Shown: positions 19,537 through 29,526 of the stretch, piece after piece
How the letters are laid out: each line of letters opens with the position of its first letter
Numbering within the stretch: position 1 is the first letter of the stretch
Assembly (NCBI GenBank): GCA_001970955.1
Contig: MPUH01000695.1
Coordinates: 1-39,648, forward strand
Reading direction: 5' to 3'
DNA length: 39,648 nucleotides
Origin: Stentor coeruleus
Taxonomy: Eukaryota; Ciliophora; Heterotrichea; Heterotrichida; Stentoridae
Made by a program: the position numbers and the translations under genes
Notes under the pieces: generated by a model
Told to the model about the DNA's origin: nothing
Database searches by the model: none
The model's input: the letters and a program-made list of their open reading frames with translations, nothing else

Positions 19537-19710
19537 TATTAATTTAGCATTAAGCAAATTAACTGAAAATGATAAGATAAGGTTTCAAAAGATTTTTAAA
19601 TATAGGTTTCGTATTTAAACCATCAATATAAATCATAAAAACTCTTATCAAAAAATTATCCTTTCAATTTTCACCATATTCAAATCATCATAAAAATCCT
19701 CTTAAAATAA

Positions 19711-20841
19711 ATGCAAGAAGTCTTTGGTGATGAAAACCTGATAACAAATACAGGAGAACTTAAAGTGGCAGATTTGTCCAAAAACAAAGTGATTGGGCTT
19801 TACTTCACTGCTCATTGGTGTCCTCCATGCCGTACTTTTACCCCAAGGTTGATCCAGCTATACAAAAACGCTAACTCAAGATCAAAAGTTATAGAAATTG
19901 TGTTTATAAGCTTCGATAGAGACTCAGAAACCATGAATAACTACTTTGAAGAAATGCCTTGGGCAGCAGTTCCATATTCTAACAAAGCTTTATGTGAGAA
20001 TCTTGGAGATGTCTTTGGTGTAACTGGCATCCCTGCATTGATAATTATAAAGTCTAATGGTCAAGTAATATCACGTGATGGTCGTTCTGATGTGCATTCT
20101 AAGAATTCTGAAGTTGTTGACTATTGGATAAAAAAAGCAGAAAATCCAAATGCTGATGAAGAACCCGAATCTCAATCTTTAGATACTGAAGTTGAAGAAA
20201 GCACATTTGCAAGAGATCCAATAGAAGGTTTAGTCTGCGATAAAAACCATTATCTAATTTGGCAAGGGGATGTGGGTAAATTTTACAATGAAACATCAGG
20301 CAATCCTGGAATAAAATGCGACTTTTGTAAAGCATCCCTCAGAAGGTCAAGTTGGCATTGTCGCGAGTGCAGATTCGATCTTTGTAAAGATTGTAGGGAT
20401 TGGCTTGTAGACTCTAAAAAGTTTAACAACCTCCATCTTCGTTGTTGGGCTTCGCATTATTTACTCATGAGTGAAAGGCTTAAAGAATTTTATTATAAAA
20501 AATTTGGTGTTGACAAATACACATGCCGATCCTGTAACAATGTCCAAACAGGGACGAATTTACATTGTAGAAGGTGTTTTTTCGATGTTTGTCAAAACTG
20601 TCAGAATACAATTATCACATATGCGCCATTAGCTAATCGAGTTTTATGTGGAAAAGGTCATGGGCTTGTATGGACCCCTGATTTGTGTATGAAATATCAG
20701 ACTACTTATGGTGCACCAAAATACAGATGCGATATTTGTACTAGAGCTTATCAAGGCAGTGGATCTTTTAATTGTTTTACTTGCACTTATGATGTATGCA
20801 TTCAATGTATCGCTCATGCCGTTCAGAGTACTGGAAATTAA
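19711..20841 (+). CDS. Nucleoredoxin-like thioredoxin fused to three ZZ/C1-type zinc fingers
   Basis: Residues about 10-150 form a thioredoxin fold of the nucleoredoxin/tryparedoxin group with active site WCPPC (36-40), and the conserved cis-Pro in TGIPALIII. After an acidic linker come three Cys/His-rich modules (about 200-240, 245-300 and 308-372). Each starts with a C/H pair (such as CDKNH, CWASH, CGKGHGL) and continues C-x2-C ... C-x2-C ... C-x2-C, as in ZZ or plant DC1-type fingers. Plant nucleoredoxins also carry a C-terminal DC1-like finger, so three copies expand that theme. A disulfide reductase acting on proteins bound by the fingers is inferred. It ends at TAA and converges on IFT81 with 27 nt between stops. 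Confidence 0.87.
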   Translation: MQEVFGDENLITNTGELKVADLSKNKVIGLYFTAHWCPPCRTFTPRLIQLYKNANSRSKVIEIVFISFDRDSETMNNYFEEMPWAAVPYSNKALCENLGDVFGVTGIPALIIIKSNGQVISRDGRSDVHSKNSEVVDYWIKKAENPNADEEPESQSLDTEVEESTFARDPIEGLVCDKNHYLIWQGDVGKFYNETSGNPGIKCDFCKASLRRSSWHCRECRFDLCKDCRDWLVDSKKFNNLHLRCWASHYLLMSERLKEFYYKKFGVDKYTCRSCNNVQTGTNLHCRRCFFDVCQNCQNTIITYAPLANRVLCGKGHGLVWTPDLCMKYQTTYGAPKYRCDICTRAYQGSGSFNCFTCTYDVCIQCIAHAVQSTGN

Positions 20842-20868
20842 TTATCACTAAATAGCTTAGTTATACTA

Positions 20869-22977
20869 CTAATCATTAAGAACTAGGCGGTTAACACCTC
20901 CTACACCTACATCGCCACCTAAATCTTTACCTCTAAGTGCATTTCTTTGCCCACCAACTTCTTCTTCAACAACAGCGGCACGAATAGCTAAAAGTTTTTT
21001 CAAATCTCCAAACATCTTAACTTGTTTAGAACTATTTTCATGATTTTCTTTTAAGGATCTTTGATGATTACGTAATTCTGCTATGAGTTTTGTTTGTTGC
21101 TGAAGCTTCCATTCGTAGTTATCTTTTAATGATGTGAATTCGGAACTGAATTTCTTTTCCCCGTTTCTACAGGATTGTTCTAGGGTCGCACGTTTTAGTT
21201 GAGAATCTGAGAGTTGGATTTTTGTATATAAAAGATGGTATTTGCTTTCTTGGGCTGTGGTTTCTTCAATTAACCCAAGTAATTCTTCGTCAAGTTTAGA
21301 TTTTTCGGTTTCTAAAGATGAACATTCAGTGTCGTATATAGCTTTTTTAGTATCGTAGTCTACAGAAATTTCTTTGAGTTTGTTACGAGCTTTTTTGGTT
21401 TCTTCAATTAGTGGGGAGATTTTAGCCCGGCTTTCTGTAATCCGATAGTTGATTTCTGCGACAACTTTGGAGATTTCTTCTAGTGTGGCTCCTTTTTTAA
21501 TATCAATGTCTTGTTTCATCGATGAAACTTGCTCTAAGGCTTCTTTGTATTCTCCAAAGCCTTCAATACCATGCTCACGTTCTATTGCCATCATGATTTT
21601 AGTCTCTTCTTCCGCTTTGGATTTTAACAGTTGTTCAGTCCTCGTCACAACAGTAAGTTCATTTCTTATATCTTTTAATTGAGACTTCAATTGTTCATAT
21701 GCAGTTTTTTTAACCCTTAAAGCTTGGGCATACTTTGCAAGTTCATCTCTGCTTACAAATTTATTCCCTCCTTTAACATTTTCATACTCTTTTTCTTTTT
21801 GGTTCATTTTTTTCTCAAGTTTGCTTTCTTCTTGTTCTAAAGTTTTAAGTTTATCAAGAGTATTTTCTTTTTTCTTACTTATAAGCGCTGCTTGTTGTTT
21901 ATATACTGAAAGTTTATCATCTTCAGGGTTTTTAGAATTATTAGCTTTTTCTTCAAGAAGTTGGACTTCACGTTGTAAAGCTCTAACATCATTACTCATA
22001 GCATCAATATCATTTTGTGTAACAACTGGTTCATTAAGTAACTGTTCAACTTGTTCAAGTCTTTTAACTTTTTCAGTGAGTTCCCTGCCAATACGTTCAT
22101 TACAAAACTCACGGTTTTTCTTAACATCAGATTTTAGGAGTTTGAGCATTTCTTGTGCAGAAATGTCTGAAGCTGTCACTTTTCTAGAATCAAGTAAACG
22201 TTGTTGGGCTGCTAATAAATTCCCTTCACACCATTCTAACTGCTGTTGTTGTTCTCTGAGTTTTTCACTAATCATAGCTTCTTCTTCTTGTTCTTTACGT
22301 AATTTACTTGTTGCTTCAAGTAACTGTTGAAAGTCTTCTTTACCTACAAATTTAGCTTTGAGTCTACTGATTTTTGTCACAAGTTGTTCTTTTTCCATCT
22401 CTAATTGATCGATGTTTTTTTTAAGCTCATGAGGTGGAAGAGCTTGAGACCTTTGCTGTTCCAGTTCCTGGTGGACTACTTGGAATTGAGCTTGGAGTTC
22501 TTTGTATTCTTGGTAAGTTATTTTCATGTCATCTTCTACAAGGAATTCTTCTGGGACGAAAACATTAGCTAGAAAACGTCCGAGGTAAGCACGTTGTTGC
22601 ATTTGAGGCAGGCGGGTGAGGATATAGTGTAAAACTGGGTATATGAACTTTTTATCCCCGCTTGCTAGACCTCTTTGGAAATCAGAATCGTAGTTGCCTG
22701 GGTAGTTTAGAACTTTAAGGAACTCTGAAAGTTTATATGCACCCTCACCTTGTTCTTCTTTTAAATCTATTGGCTCAGAGTCTAATCTTACAATGACTTC
22801 TTTTAATAGACTCAGAAGTTCATCTGGGGATTTTTCATCAAAAGCTACAAGAGTCATACCCATAGAGTAGGGTTGACTATTAAGTCCTTGAACGATTTCT
22901 TTAATTTCTTCAGTACGAACTTGAATGTTTGGCAGATACCTTGCCCCACCCGCTCTCTCATATCCGCTTCTTTCCAT
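20869..22977 (-). CDS. IFT81: Intraflagellar transport protein 81
   Basis: IFT81 is an IFT-B core subunit. Its N-terminal calponin-homology-like domain, with IFT74, carries tubulin into cilia. The 702-residue length and layout fit: an N-terminal CH-like domain (about 20-150, with MGMTLVAFDEKSPDELLSLL and LNYP), then the characteristic FVPEEFLV and long heptad coiled coils to about 670, including LVTKISRLKAKF. A short tail follows ending in NRLVLND. A ciliary role agrees with a ciliate host. It stops at TAG. No intron or frameshift is seen. Confidence 0.94.
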   Translation of the reverse strand: MERSGYERAGGARYLPNIQVRTEEIKEIVQGLNSQPYSMGMTLVAFDEKSPDELLSLLKEVIVRLDSEPIDLKEEQGEGAYKLSEFLKVLNYPGNYDSDFQRGLASGDKKFIYPVLHYILTRLPQMQQRAYLGRFLANVFVPEEFLVEDDMKITYQEYKELQAQFQVVHQELEQQRSQALPPHELKKNIDQLEMEKEQLVTKISRLKAKFVGKEDFQQLLEATSKLRKEQEEEAMISEKLREQQQQLEWCEGNLLAAQQRLLDSRKVTASDISAQEMLKLLKSDVKKNREFCNERIGRELTEKVKRLEQVEQLLNEPVVTQNDIDAMSNDVRALQREVQLLEEKANNSKNPEDDKLSVYKQQAALISKKKENTLDKLKTLEQEESKLEKKMNQKEKEYENVKGGNKFVSRDELAKYAQALRVKKTAYEQLKSQLKDIRNELTVVTRTEQLLKSKAEEETKIMMAIEREHGIEGFGEYKEALEQVSSMKQDIDIKKGATLEEISKVVAEINYRITESRAKISPLIEETKKARNKLKEISVDYDTKKAIYDTECSSLETEKSKLDEELLGLIEETTAQESKYHLLYTKIQLSDSQLKRATLEQSCRNGEKKFSSEFTSLKDNYEWKLQQQTKLIAELRNHQRSLKENHENSSKQVKMFGDLKKLLAIRAAVVEEEVGGQRNALRGKDLGGDVGVGGVNRLVLND

Positions 22978-23124
22978 TTATTTGAATACAATAAGTAAAT
23001 TTTGCAGAGTAAGAGAAAGTTAATATGATTTGAAATCTTTTAAATCAAAGCTTTTATTATCATGACAATAGATATTCTGTGTTGGTAATATTTAAGTGTA
23101 AATATCCTACATACATTTATTAAA

Positions 23125-24648
23125 TTATCGGATTTTAGAAATCAGTTCATTACATGATATATCGCGACTGAACAAAGTCCTTGGCTTGCAGAGCTTTTTG
23201 AGCCCTTTAACATACATACAAGCTTCTTTTTCATCTATACATTGAATAGTCATCTCATCATAAAAAGTTCTAATATTCAACAGTCTTCCTACACTTTCAC
23301 AAAAATTTATTTCATTTACATTGATTTTCCCTTTAACTGAAAGTGAAAAGTCTTTCCATTCAAAAAAATAGCTTTCGTTCTTAGATGTAAAATTCTCAGC
23401 ATCAATGACTACTGTAAATAATAAGTTCTCAATTGAAGGTTTGATCATTTTTAACAGCCTTGGGGTTATGAGAAAGCCTATTAAATTATCTTCAGGCTTT
23501 TTGTTAATTGGTCTTAGTTTTTTTAAACTTGGAACTTCTTGTAACCTTTCTTTTTTACCACGTATGTCTGCAATGAACATGTATTTCCTTTCGCATAAGG
23601 CATTTACTCTTTCTAGATTTTGCAGTTTTTCTGATGTTTTTTTCGTATAGCTTGTGTTTGCAACTGACACAGATTCATAGCTAACTTCATATGGTTGTAT
23701 AGAATATCCGGTACTATCATTAGTAATAACATCAAGGTTTTTTTCTTTATTCCATTTTGGGGTTTTATATATCGGCAACTGCGCTTCAGAAGGTTCTTTT
23801 GACATAATAGTGCTTTTAGAATACTCTAAACTTTCCATTGAACTTAAAGATACAAGTGATTCTGTTGTATTAAGTAAAAGCTGATGTTTTTCTTTAAAAT
23901 GTATTTTTTCTCTTGTAGGCAAAGATGGAACTTCATGTCGAAAAATTTTGAATACTGCGAATAAAGTTAAATTAATCAAATCTTCATCTGATGTTTTATA
24001 GAATTCATGAGCTTCTAATGGGAGAAATATTTTTCCTTTAAGATTGTTGAAAACTTGCTGGATATTTTCTAAGGATTCATTTGGAGTTGGGAATTTAGAT
24101 ATAAGAGAAAGTTTGAAACCTGTATAACAATTTAATATACAGGCTAGATTTACACCATTTTGTGACTCTTTGGTGAAAGATTGCTTAGTTACTTCAATAT
24201 TATAGAGCTTTAGTATTGATTTATACCATTCGAAACACTTTCCCCATATGTTACGCATCTCATATAAGCAGTAATTTTTGAAGAGAGTATTAATTAGTAC
24301 CCAGCAGTCATTTGAAGCTTTTTTGAGGATTTCACTAGGAGAAGGTAATTCGGAATTAGGGAAATCTCGATATATGAAGTTGTTTAAAAGAAGGATATTG
24401 TTGTATGCTTGAGAACTATTAGGAGTCAAGTGAAATCCTTTAAGGGAAAAATTAGAAATATAGGACTGGAGGATTTTATAAGGAATCAAACCAGTTTTTA
24501 TCAAATCTTCAACAGGGCCATTTGACTTAGGTACAGTGAATTGCACCCAGTCTATTAGGAGTTTTTTTCTACTAGGATTTATACTAGTTGAATACTTTTT
24601 CATCGGTTTTGGGGTGATTGATCGAATTTTATTTCCATAGGTTTTCAT
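23125..24648 (-). CDS. Unknown protein, possible N-terminal CH-like domain
   Basis: The 507-residue protein is not recognised with certainty. Residues about 25-130 (LLIDWVQFTVP ... LIPYKILQSY ... NNILLLNNFIY) have the helix pattern of a calponin-homology-like domain of the type found in ciliary proteins. The central region is Ser/Thr-rich and probably disordered. A basic helix near CERKYMFIADIRGKKER may be a partner-binding segment. The last 130 residues look folded, with alternating strands (FTVVIDAENF, FSLSVKGKINVNEINF). It is complete from ATG to TAA and shares orientation with the upstream IFT81 neighbour. A cytoskeletal function is only inferred from the first domain. Confidence 0.7.
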   Translation of the reverse strand: MKTYGNKIRSITPKPMKKYSTSINPSRKKLLIDWVQFTVPKSNGPVEDLIKTGLIPYKILQSYISNFSLKGFHLTPNSSQAYNNILLLNNFIYRDFPNSELPSPSEILKKASNDCWVLINTLFKNYCLYEMRNIWGKCFEWYKSILKLYNIEVTKQSFTKESQNGVNLACILNCYTGFKLSLISKFPTPNESLENIQQVFNNLKGKIFLPLEAHEFYKTSDEDLINLTLFAVFKIFRHEVPSLPTREKIHFKEKHQLLLNTTESLVSLSSMESLEYSKSTIMSKEPSEAQLPIYKTPKWNKEKNLDVITNDSTGYSIQPYEVSYESVSVANTSYTKKTSEKLQNLERVNALCERKYMFIADIRGKKERLQEVPSLKKLRPINKKPEDNLIGFLITPRLLKMIKPSIENLLFTVVIDAENFTSKNESYFFEWKDFSLSVKGKINVNEINFCESVGRLLNIRTFYDEMTIQCIDEKEACMYVKGLKKLCKPRTLFSRDISCNELISKIR

Positions 24649-24960
24649 TTTATTATCAACCTAGGCATATACTATCCTATTTTTAGAAATCCTTTAGTTT
24701 TTATAATCTTTATCAATATTTGTGTATTATTATTTAAGAATTTGTTATAATGCTTTGGAAATTTGTGTGAATAATAAAACAAGAAGGTTTTTCGAAGTTT
24801 AGTTATCTTATAAAAAAATAACTATTTTGATGAAATAATATTGATCTGTTTAAGCTTTTTTTTAAAGATATTGGCTTTATGTTAAAAATTGGTAAATTTA
24901 TAATTTATGCTCTTTCTTAACTCTTTGACGTAACGAATCTTAAACTATTGAGCCTATTAG
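24649..24960. other. AT-rich spacer next to the piggyBac relic
   Basis: No ORF. Bases 24838-24852 (ATATTGATCTGTTT) are an inverted copy of a segment inside the transposase relic (about 25331-25345). This may be chance or a fragment left by rearrangement. Confidence 0.4.
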
Positions 24961-26100
24961 TTACTTAATTAAGATATAGGCTTCAGGAAAGCAATTGTAT
25001 TGAAAAAAACAACCGAAACCTTTGCAAATATATTTTCAGTTAAATTTTTTAACTTTTTCTTTGCATTTATTACAATTTGCTCTCTGTTCACTTAAAACCA
25101 AGTAATGCTCTATAGTTTCTTTTTGCATATCCTACGTTCTTTCTTCTTTCTCCTATCTTACAACCTTTTAACTAACTCTATTCTATAATCTACATAGGCT
25201 AGTTTATGAATTACTTAATGCCTTGATAGAATATAGCTATTGTTGATTGCCAGTTCAAGAACGAGTATAAAATATTTTTTCACCACTTTTTGAAAATATG
25301 AGGATATGAGTAATATAAATATATTTAACCAAACAGATCAATATCGCTAATATTCTTTCTGTAATTAAGCACATTGGTAGGAAACTCAGTTTTTTCCTTT
25401 TCCTATATTTTTCAAATCTAAATTCAGTTGTTTTAATATACCATCATTAAAAAATCAAACTTACAATTTTTTTTCTTACCAGTATATCAAAGTAAGTTAT
25501 TTCTTTTGTAAGAATAAAAATGTACTATGATCTACTCATTTTAACATTATGGATTTGTCTAGAATTCCAACACTATTTTTTTTGTAGTGTCAATGAATTT
25601 ATCTCTAAATCTCATAATTTTTGAGCAAGTGTTTTTGATATTATATCAATTATCAGCGTATACATGATTATTACTACGAGCAAAATCTGTTAGCATATTG
25701 AGACTCAAATTATAATAAGACTTGAATTCTTCTTGATTCTTTCTATTATAAAATTTATGTCTCAACAATATTCAGTTTCTGATTCGCATATTAGAAAAGT
25801 TTTGAAACCTAATTTCGCAGGCTTCATCGGCATACATTGTTTGAGTTGAAGCCTTAGTTTGAAAGCTGCAGTATTTCATCCAATAACAACTTTCACTAAG
25901 TTGATAAGCTACTTTAAATATTTGCCTAAGATAATTTGTAATTAAATCAAGTTTCCTAAGTTTATTATTTTCACTTTCTTCGCTGATTTCTAGAAATTTA
26001 TTTATTTCTTCGAATCTATTTATAATAATATCATCTCCATTTTTACTTTCTATAAATATCCAACCTTAAATAATCAGAAGTTTATAAGTTTTTATCCAAA
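24961..26100 (-). pseudogene. Degraded piggyBac-type (DDE_Tnp_1_7) transposase
   Basis: Reading the minus strand with UGA as Trp opens a 169-codon frame (26065 to TAG at 25559-25561). It contains ADEACEIRF (the family's first Asp in DE-x-M..F) and VYADNWYN (the third Asp in the DN-F/W-Y-S motif). Further down, out of frame and past stops, are NYRKNISDIDLFG (family YN..M..VD..D) and HIFKKWWKNI (family R..KWW..iF). Finally a Cys-rich finger reads C-x2-C ... C-x4-C ... C with HYLVLSEQRANCNKCKEK (about 25020-25100) and ends at TAA 24961-24963. The second catalytic Asp appears lost. Order, spacing and motifs match piggyBac. Stops and shifts make it a relic. Domesticated piggyBac enzymes carry out DNA elimination in other ciliates, but this copy cannot be functional as it stands. 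Confidence 0.72.
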
Positions 26101-26160
26101 TTCCATTATTATTATGATAAATCAAAACCCCAACTATATTATAATCATTTTTATTATTCT

Positions 26161-27831
26161 CTAACAAAACGGGGTAAACCTTTTAGGCCTCATCTTGATT
26201 CTTGCAGTATTATTTCTCGTATTATAAGTTGTTTTATTTAAATTTTTAAAACTGTCTTCTTTAAACAAATAAAGTTCATTTTTTAAAGTGGGTGTTGCCC
26301 TTGAAGGAACTAAACTTTTAATTCTATGTTCTTCTCCTGTGACCCAACTCACTAATCCACTCATTTTTTTATAAATATCTTTTCTTTGTATAATCAAATT
26401 ACTTGATTCTTCTCCATTATTAATCATAGTCCGACATAAAGTATGATTAAGTATTATTCCAAGTTCAACTTGCTTATGAATTATTTCGACTTGGCAAAGC
26501 AAATGTTCGAATTGTGTTTTGGTACTCATAACATCGATTATTTTATGCACATCCATTTTATCAGCTTTTTCTTTTATTGCTTCTTTAAGTTTTTCAATTG
26601 AAGTTGCAAAATCTGAGACTTCTTTCTGTTCTTTTTTAAGCTGGTCACACCTTAGTGATAAGTTGCTAGTTGAAGTGTCGAGGTTTTTAATACTTGAATG
26701 TAAAGTTTCGATTTCATCTTGCATCCACATGAACTTATGATCAATTTTAACTTTTTCATCTTTGAACTCATTCATAGTAACATACAATGGCAATTGAGTT
26801 TTCAAAAACTTTATATCATCTTTCGAAGCTTTATCTAGCAATATCTCATCATATCTCATAACAATATTCTCAAACTTAGCAATTTTTTCAACACAATCTT
26901 TAACTTGCATAGAAAATTTACTTAACAAAGGATAAACGTCTTCTTCATGTTTTTTCAACTCCGAACTTTTCGCACAAAAAGAAATCGCGTAGTCTAATTT
27001 TTCAATTTCTCTTTTCCAAGGGCTTTTAGCAAGTTTGCTAGCAACTTCATTTATTGATTCTTTTAACTGTTTATTCGCTGTATCAATTTTATGTGTAAGT
27101 CTTTTAAGTTCATCTTCTGATTTGAATTTAGCTGAAGAGTATTGATCTTTAAATGATATGAATTCTTCACGTAGTAAACAATTAAGGTCAACATAAGCTT
27201 CAGCTTGGATTTTAAGTTCACTTTTAATTTCTTCAATATGATTTTTGTCTATATAATTTCCCATGCATGTATCTAAATAATTAAGACGAGTATCAATTTT
27301 TTCTACATGAGTTTTTGCTGCTTTATCAAATACTTCAAGTTTAAGTTCATCTAGATCTTGTTTTAAAGCATATTGTTTGCATCGTATACGAATTTCGCTA
27401 ACTTCTGTTATTAAAGCTCTTTCATCAATTTCTGCTTTAAAAGCATCAAACTTGTCGTAAAATGTATTTAAATGTCCCCTAACGTTTGATATACTATCAG
27501 TGATTTGTGTTGTCATAGCTTCGAAATTTAACAGATTTTTTTGAGCATCATCAATTTGTGAATACACATCTTTGAACTTGTTGTCTATGTTTTGTTCTAC
27601 ATTTGATATAGAGTTTTTTGTTGAACTTTTTATTTTTTTGAGTTCCTTCATTACATCTTCTTTGATATTTGATGATAAAAGACTTAGAATACTAATGTTA
27701 CTATCGGGAGAAAGACGATTTCTAACTTTAAGTTCACGAAAATCTTGTAATAAAGACATGACTGGTATTAACATTTGCTTTAGAAGCTTTGTTTGCTCAA
27801 TGATATCAAAATTGTCATTAGGTTCTTCCAT
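26161..27831 (-). CDS. Long coiled-coil protein, unknown
   Basis: The 556-residue protein is almost wholly helical with heptad patterns from about residue 60 to 470 (for instance VMKELKKIKSS, LRREEFISFKD-like stretches, IKEKADKMDVHKIIDVM). A non-coiled C-terminal tail is basic and ends RPKRFTPFC. No catalytic motif is visible. Proteins of this kind occur in ciliary and basal-body structures, but nothing here proves that. It runs from ATG to TAG without interruption. The piggyBac relic begins right after its stop, so the relic was inserted or retained in its 3' flank. Confidence 0.75.
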   Translation of the reverse strand: MEEPNDNFDIIEQTKLLKQMLIPVMSLLQDFRELKVRNRLSPDSNISILSLLSSNIKEDVMKELKKIKSSTKNSISNVEQNIDNKFKDVYSQIDDAQKNLLNFEAMTTQITDSISNVRGHLNTFYDKFDAFKAEIDERALITEVSEIRIRCKQYALKQDLDELKLEVFDKAAKTHVEKIDTRLNYLDTCMGNYIDKNHIEEIKSELKIQAEAYVDLNCLLREEFISFKDQYSSAKFKSEDELKRLTHKIDTANKQLKESINEVASKLAKSPWKREIEKLDYAISFCAKSSELKKHEEDVYPLLSKFSMQVKDCVEKIAKFENIVMRYDEILLDKASKDDIKFLKTQLPLYVTMNEFKDEKVKIDHKFMWMQDEIETLHSSIKNLDTSTSNLSLRCDQLKKEQKEVSDFATSIEKLKEAIKEKADKMDVHKIIDVMSTKTQFEHLLCQVEIIHKQVELGIILNHTLCRTMINNGEESSNLIIQRKDIYKKMSGLVSWVTGEEHRIKSLVPSRATPTLKNELYLFKEDSFKNLNKTTYNTRNNTARIKMRPKRFTPFC

Positions 27832-28132
27832 TTACTCAGAAGTTTTTTTGTATTACTTTTATCAGATTTTTTACTGTTTATAGAAAACGATAATTAATCA
27901 TCATAGAAAGGGAGGACTGATTAAGATTATGATGTTTTTATTGATAATATTTTATATAGCAACGAAGAATGTGATGATTTTGAATAAAAATTGATATTTA
28001 TGTTTTTAAATGTCATAACACGCTAGTTTTTGTTAAAATCTTAATTTTAGCAATGATAAAAACTGATTATATTTTCTTTTTGGATAAGAGAACTCTTGAT
28101 ACTTTAGCCTTTTTCTATTAGAATTTATAAAT
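27832..28132. promoter_or_regulatory. Short divergent intergenic region
   Basis: About 300 bases between the coiled-coil gene and NAXE. No ORF and no recognisable element. It must contain both promoters. Confidence 0.5.
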
Positions 28133-28801
28133 ATGCAAAAGTACCTTTCGCAAGAGGTATCTCGGCTAGTAGATGAAAGGCTTATGTCTGAGCTTGGGTT
28201 TAGTATAGACCAATTAATGGAATTAGCAGGACTTTCTGTTGCAGAAAGTATCACAAAAGAATTTCCTCCTTGTAAAGTCCTAGTTGTTTGTGGTCCTGGA
28301 AATAATGGTGGTGATGGTTTAGTAGCAGCAAGACATTTAAAGCATTTTGGCTATTTGCCAACAGTTTTTTACCCTAAATCAACGACAAATCAACTTTATT
28401 TAAGACTTATAACTCAATGTAACACCCTTACAATACCTGTTATAAATTCTACTCCATTTTATACAGAATTTGATCTTATTGTTGATGGGATATTTGGCTT
28501 TTCATTTAAAGGCGATATTCGGGCACCTTTTGATGGAATTATTAGAGATATTAAAAATTCTCAAAAACCTTTAGTATCAATTGATATCCCTTCAGGATGG
28601 GATGTAGAACAAGGTAATGTAACAGGTTTTGGCCTAGAACCCCAAATGCTCATATCTTTAACCGCTGCTAAACAATGTGCTCAGTTTTTTAAGGGTATAC
28701 ATTATATTGGAGGCAGGTTTGTTCCCCCTTCTTTAGCTCAGGAGTTTAATTTCGAAGTTCCTCCTTATTCTGGATCAAACCAATCGATAAAAATATCCTA
28801 A
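28133..28801 (+). CDS. NAXE: NAD(P)H-hydrate epimerase
   Basis: This enzyme interconverts the R and S forms of damaged NAD(P)HX so that the dehydratase can repair it. The 222-residue protein is a single YjeF_N domain. It shows LMELAGLSVAESI near the start, the phosphate-binding loop CGPGNNGGDGLVAARHL (about 51-67), the conserved Asp segment LIVDGIFGFSFKGDIRAPF, SIDIPSGWDVEQG, and the terminal LTAAKQCAQFFKG and GRFVPPSL motifs. All family hallmarks are present. It lacks the dehydratase domain seen in bacterial fusions, as is usual in eukaryotes, and has no obvious targeting peptide, unlike the mammalian precursor. It ends at TAA, facing the zinc-finger gene. Confidence 0.95.
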   Translation: MQKYLSQEVSRLVDERLMSELGFSIDQLMELAGLSVAESITKEFPPCKVLVVCGPGNNGGDGLVAARHLKHFGYLPTVFYPKSTTNQLYLRLITQCNTLTIPVINSTPFYTEFDLIVDGIFGFSFKGDIRAPFDGIIRDIKNSQKPLVSIDIPSGWDVEQGNVTGFGLEPQMLISLTAAKQCAQFFKGIHYIGGRFVPPSLAQEFNFEVPPYSGSNQSIKIS

Positions 28802-29010
28802 GAAATACTTAATTTCCCTTCTAGATTAAAATATTTATTTCTACCTCTAATCCAACATTATCAAATAATATATCTAAAACTTTTCCATCCTCTAACTATA
28901 TTTCCACCCTATCTTTCATATTTTCCCTTTTTACAACACCAAACAATAACCCAAGTAAAGAAAAACAATCAATAAAATTTCTATACATGACTGTTTAGTT
29001 ACTAATAATA

Positions 29011-29526
29011 TTAATTTTCTGTATTTTCATGGATTTTCCTATTACTTTCTAAATTTTTGGCAATTTGCTGCTCTTGGAAAAACTCAAAGTGTTTGAGTTT
29101 AGTATGATGATTTAATGAACCTTCAGAACTGTATAAGCCTTACCCATAGCTTCTCCCACATATTTCACAACTGAACATACGTGAAATTTGATTTGATTTC
29201 CTTCGATCTCGCTTTTTGCTTATAGAATATTTTTTCGATTTCGAGGGGATTTTTGTTTTTTCCATGTCTACGATTTTTTCTTTTATTTCACGAATTTCAA
29301 TACCTAAAGATTCGATTTTTACAGCAAGTTCTTCATTTTTTTCTTGTAAATTGAAACATTCTAATGTATAGTCTTTTGTTATATCAAATGGAGGTACAGG
29401 GCTGCTACCATCTAAGCTTTCGTTTATAGGGATACAGAAATAAGGGACTTTATTGATATTTTTTAGCTCGATTTTTGAGTTTGGGAATATTCCTGGGAAG
29501 TCTTCTTTGATCTGTACGTTTTCCAT
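29011..29526 (-). CDS. C2H2 zinc-finger protein, two exons split by a 15-nt intron
   Basis: The N-terminal part (about 1-100) is unremarkable with a coiled-coil stretch (EKNEELAVKIESLG...KEKIVDMEK) and a basic KKRDRRKSNQ segment. Without splicing the frame dies at a TAA just after CEICGRSYG. Removing 15 nt continues in frame and completes a textbook C2H2 finger: C-x2-C-x12-H-x4-H, with FSCEICGRSYGSEGSLNHH followed by TKLKH. The protein then runs about 25 residues to TAA at 29011-29013, for 166 residues in total. A single finger plus basic region suggests nucleic-acid or protein binding. No target can be inferred. Confidence 0.83.
29129..29143 (-). other. 15-nt spliceosomal intron
   Basis: On the minus strand the bases are GTAAGGCTTATACAG. 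It is in phase 2, with TAA in frame if retained, as in the adenylate kinase intron. Removal restores the second half of the C2H2 finger. Confidence 0.9.
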
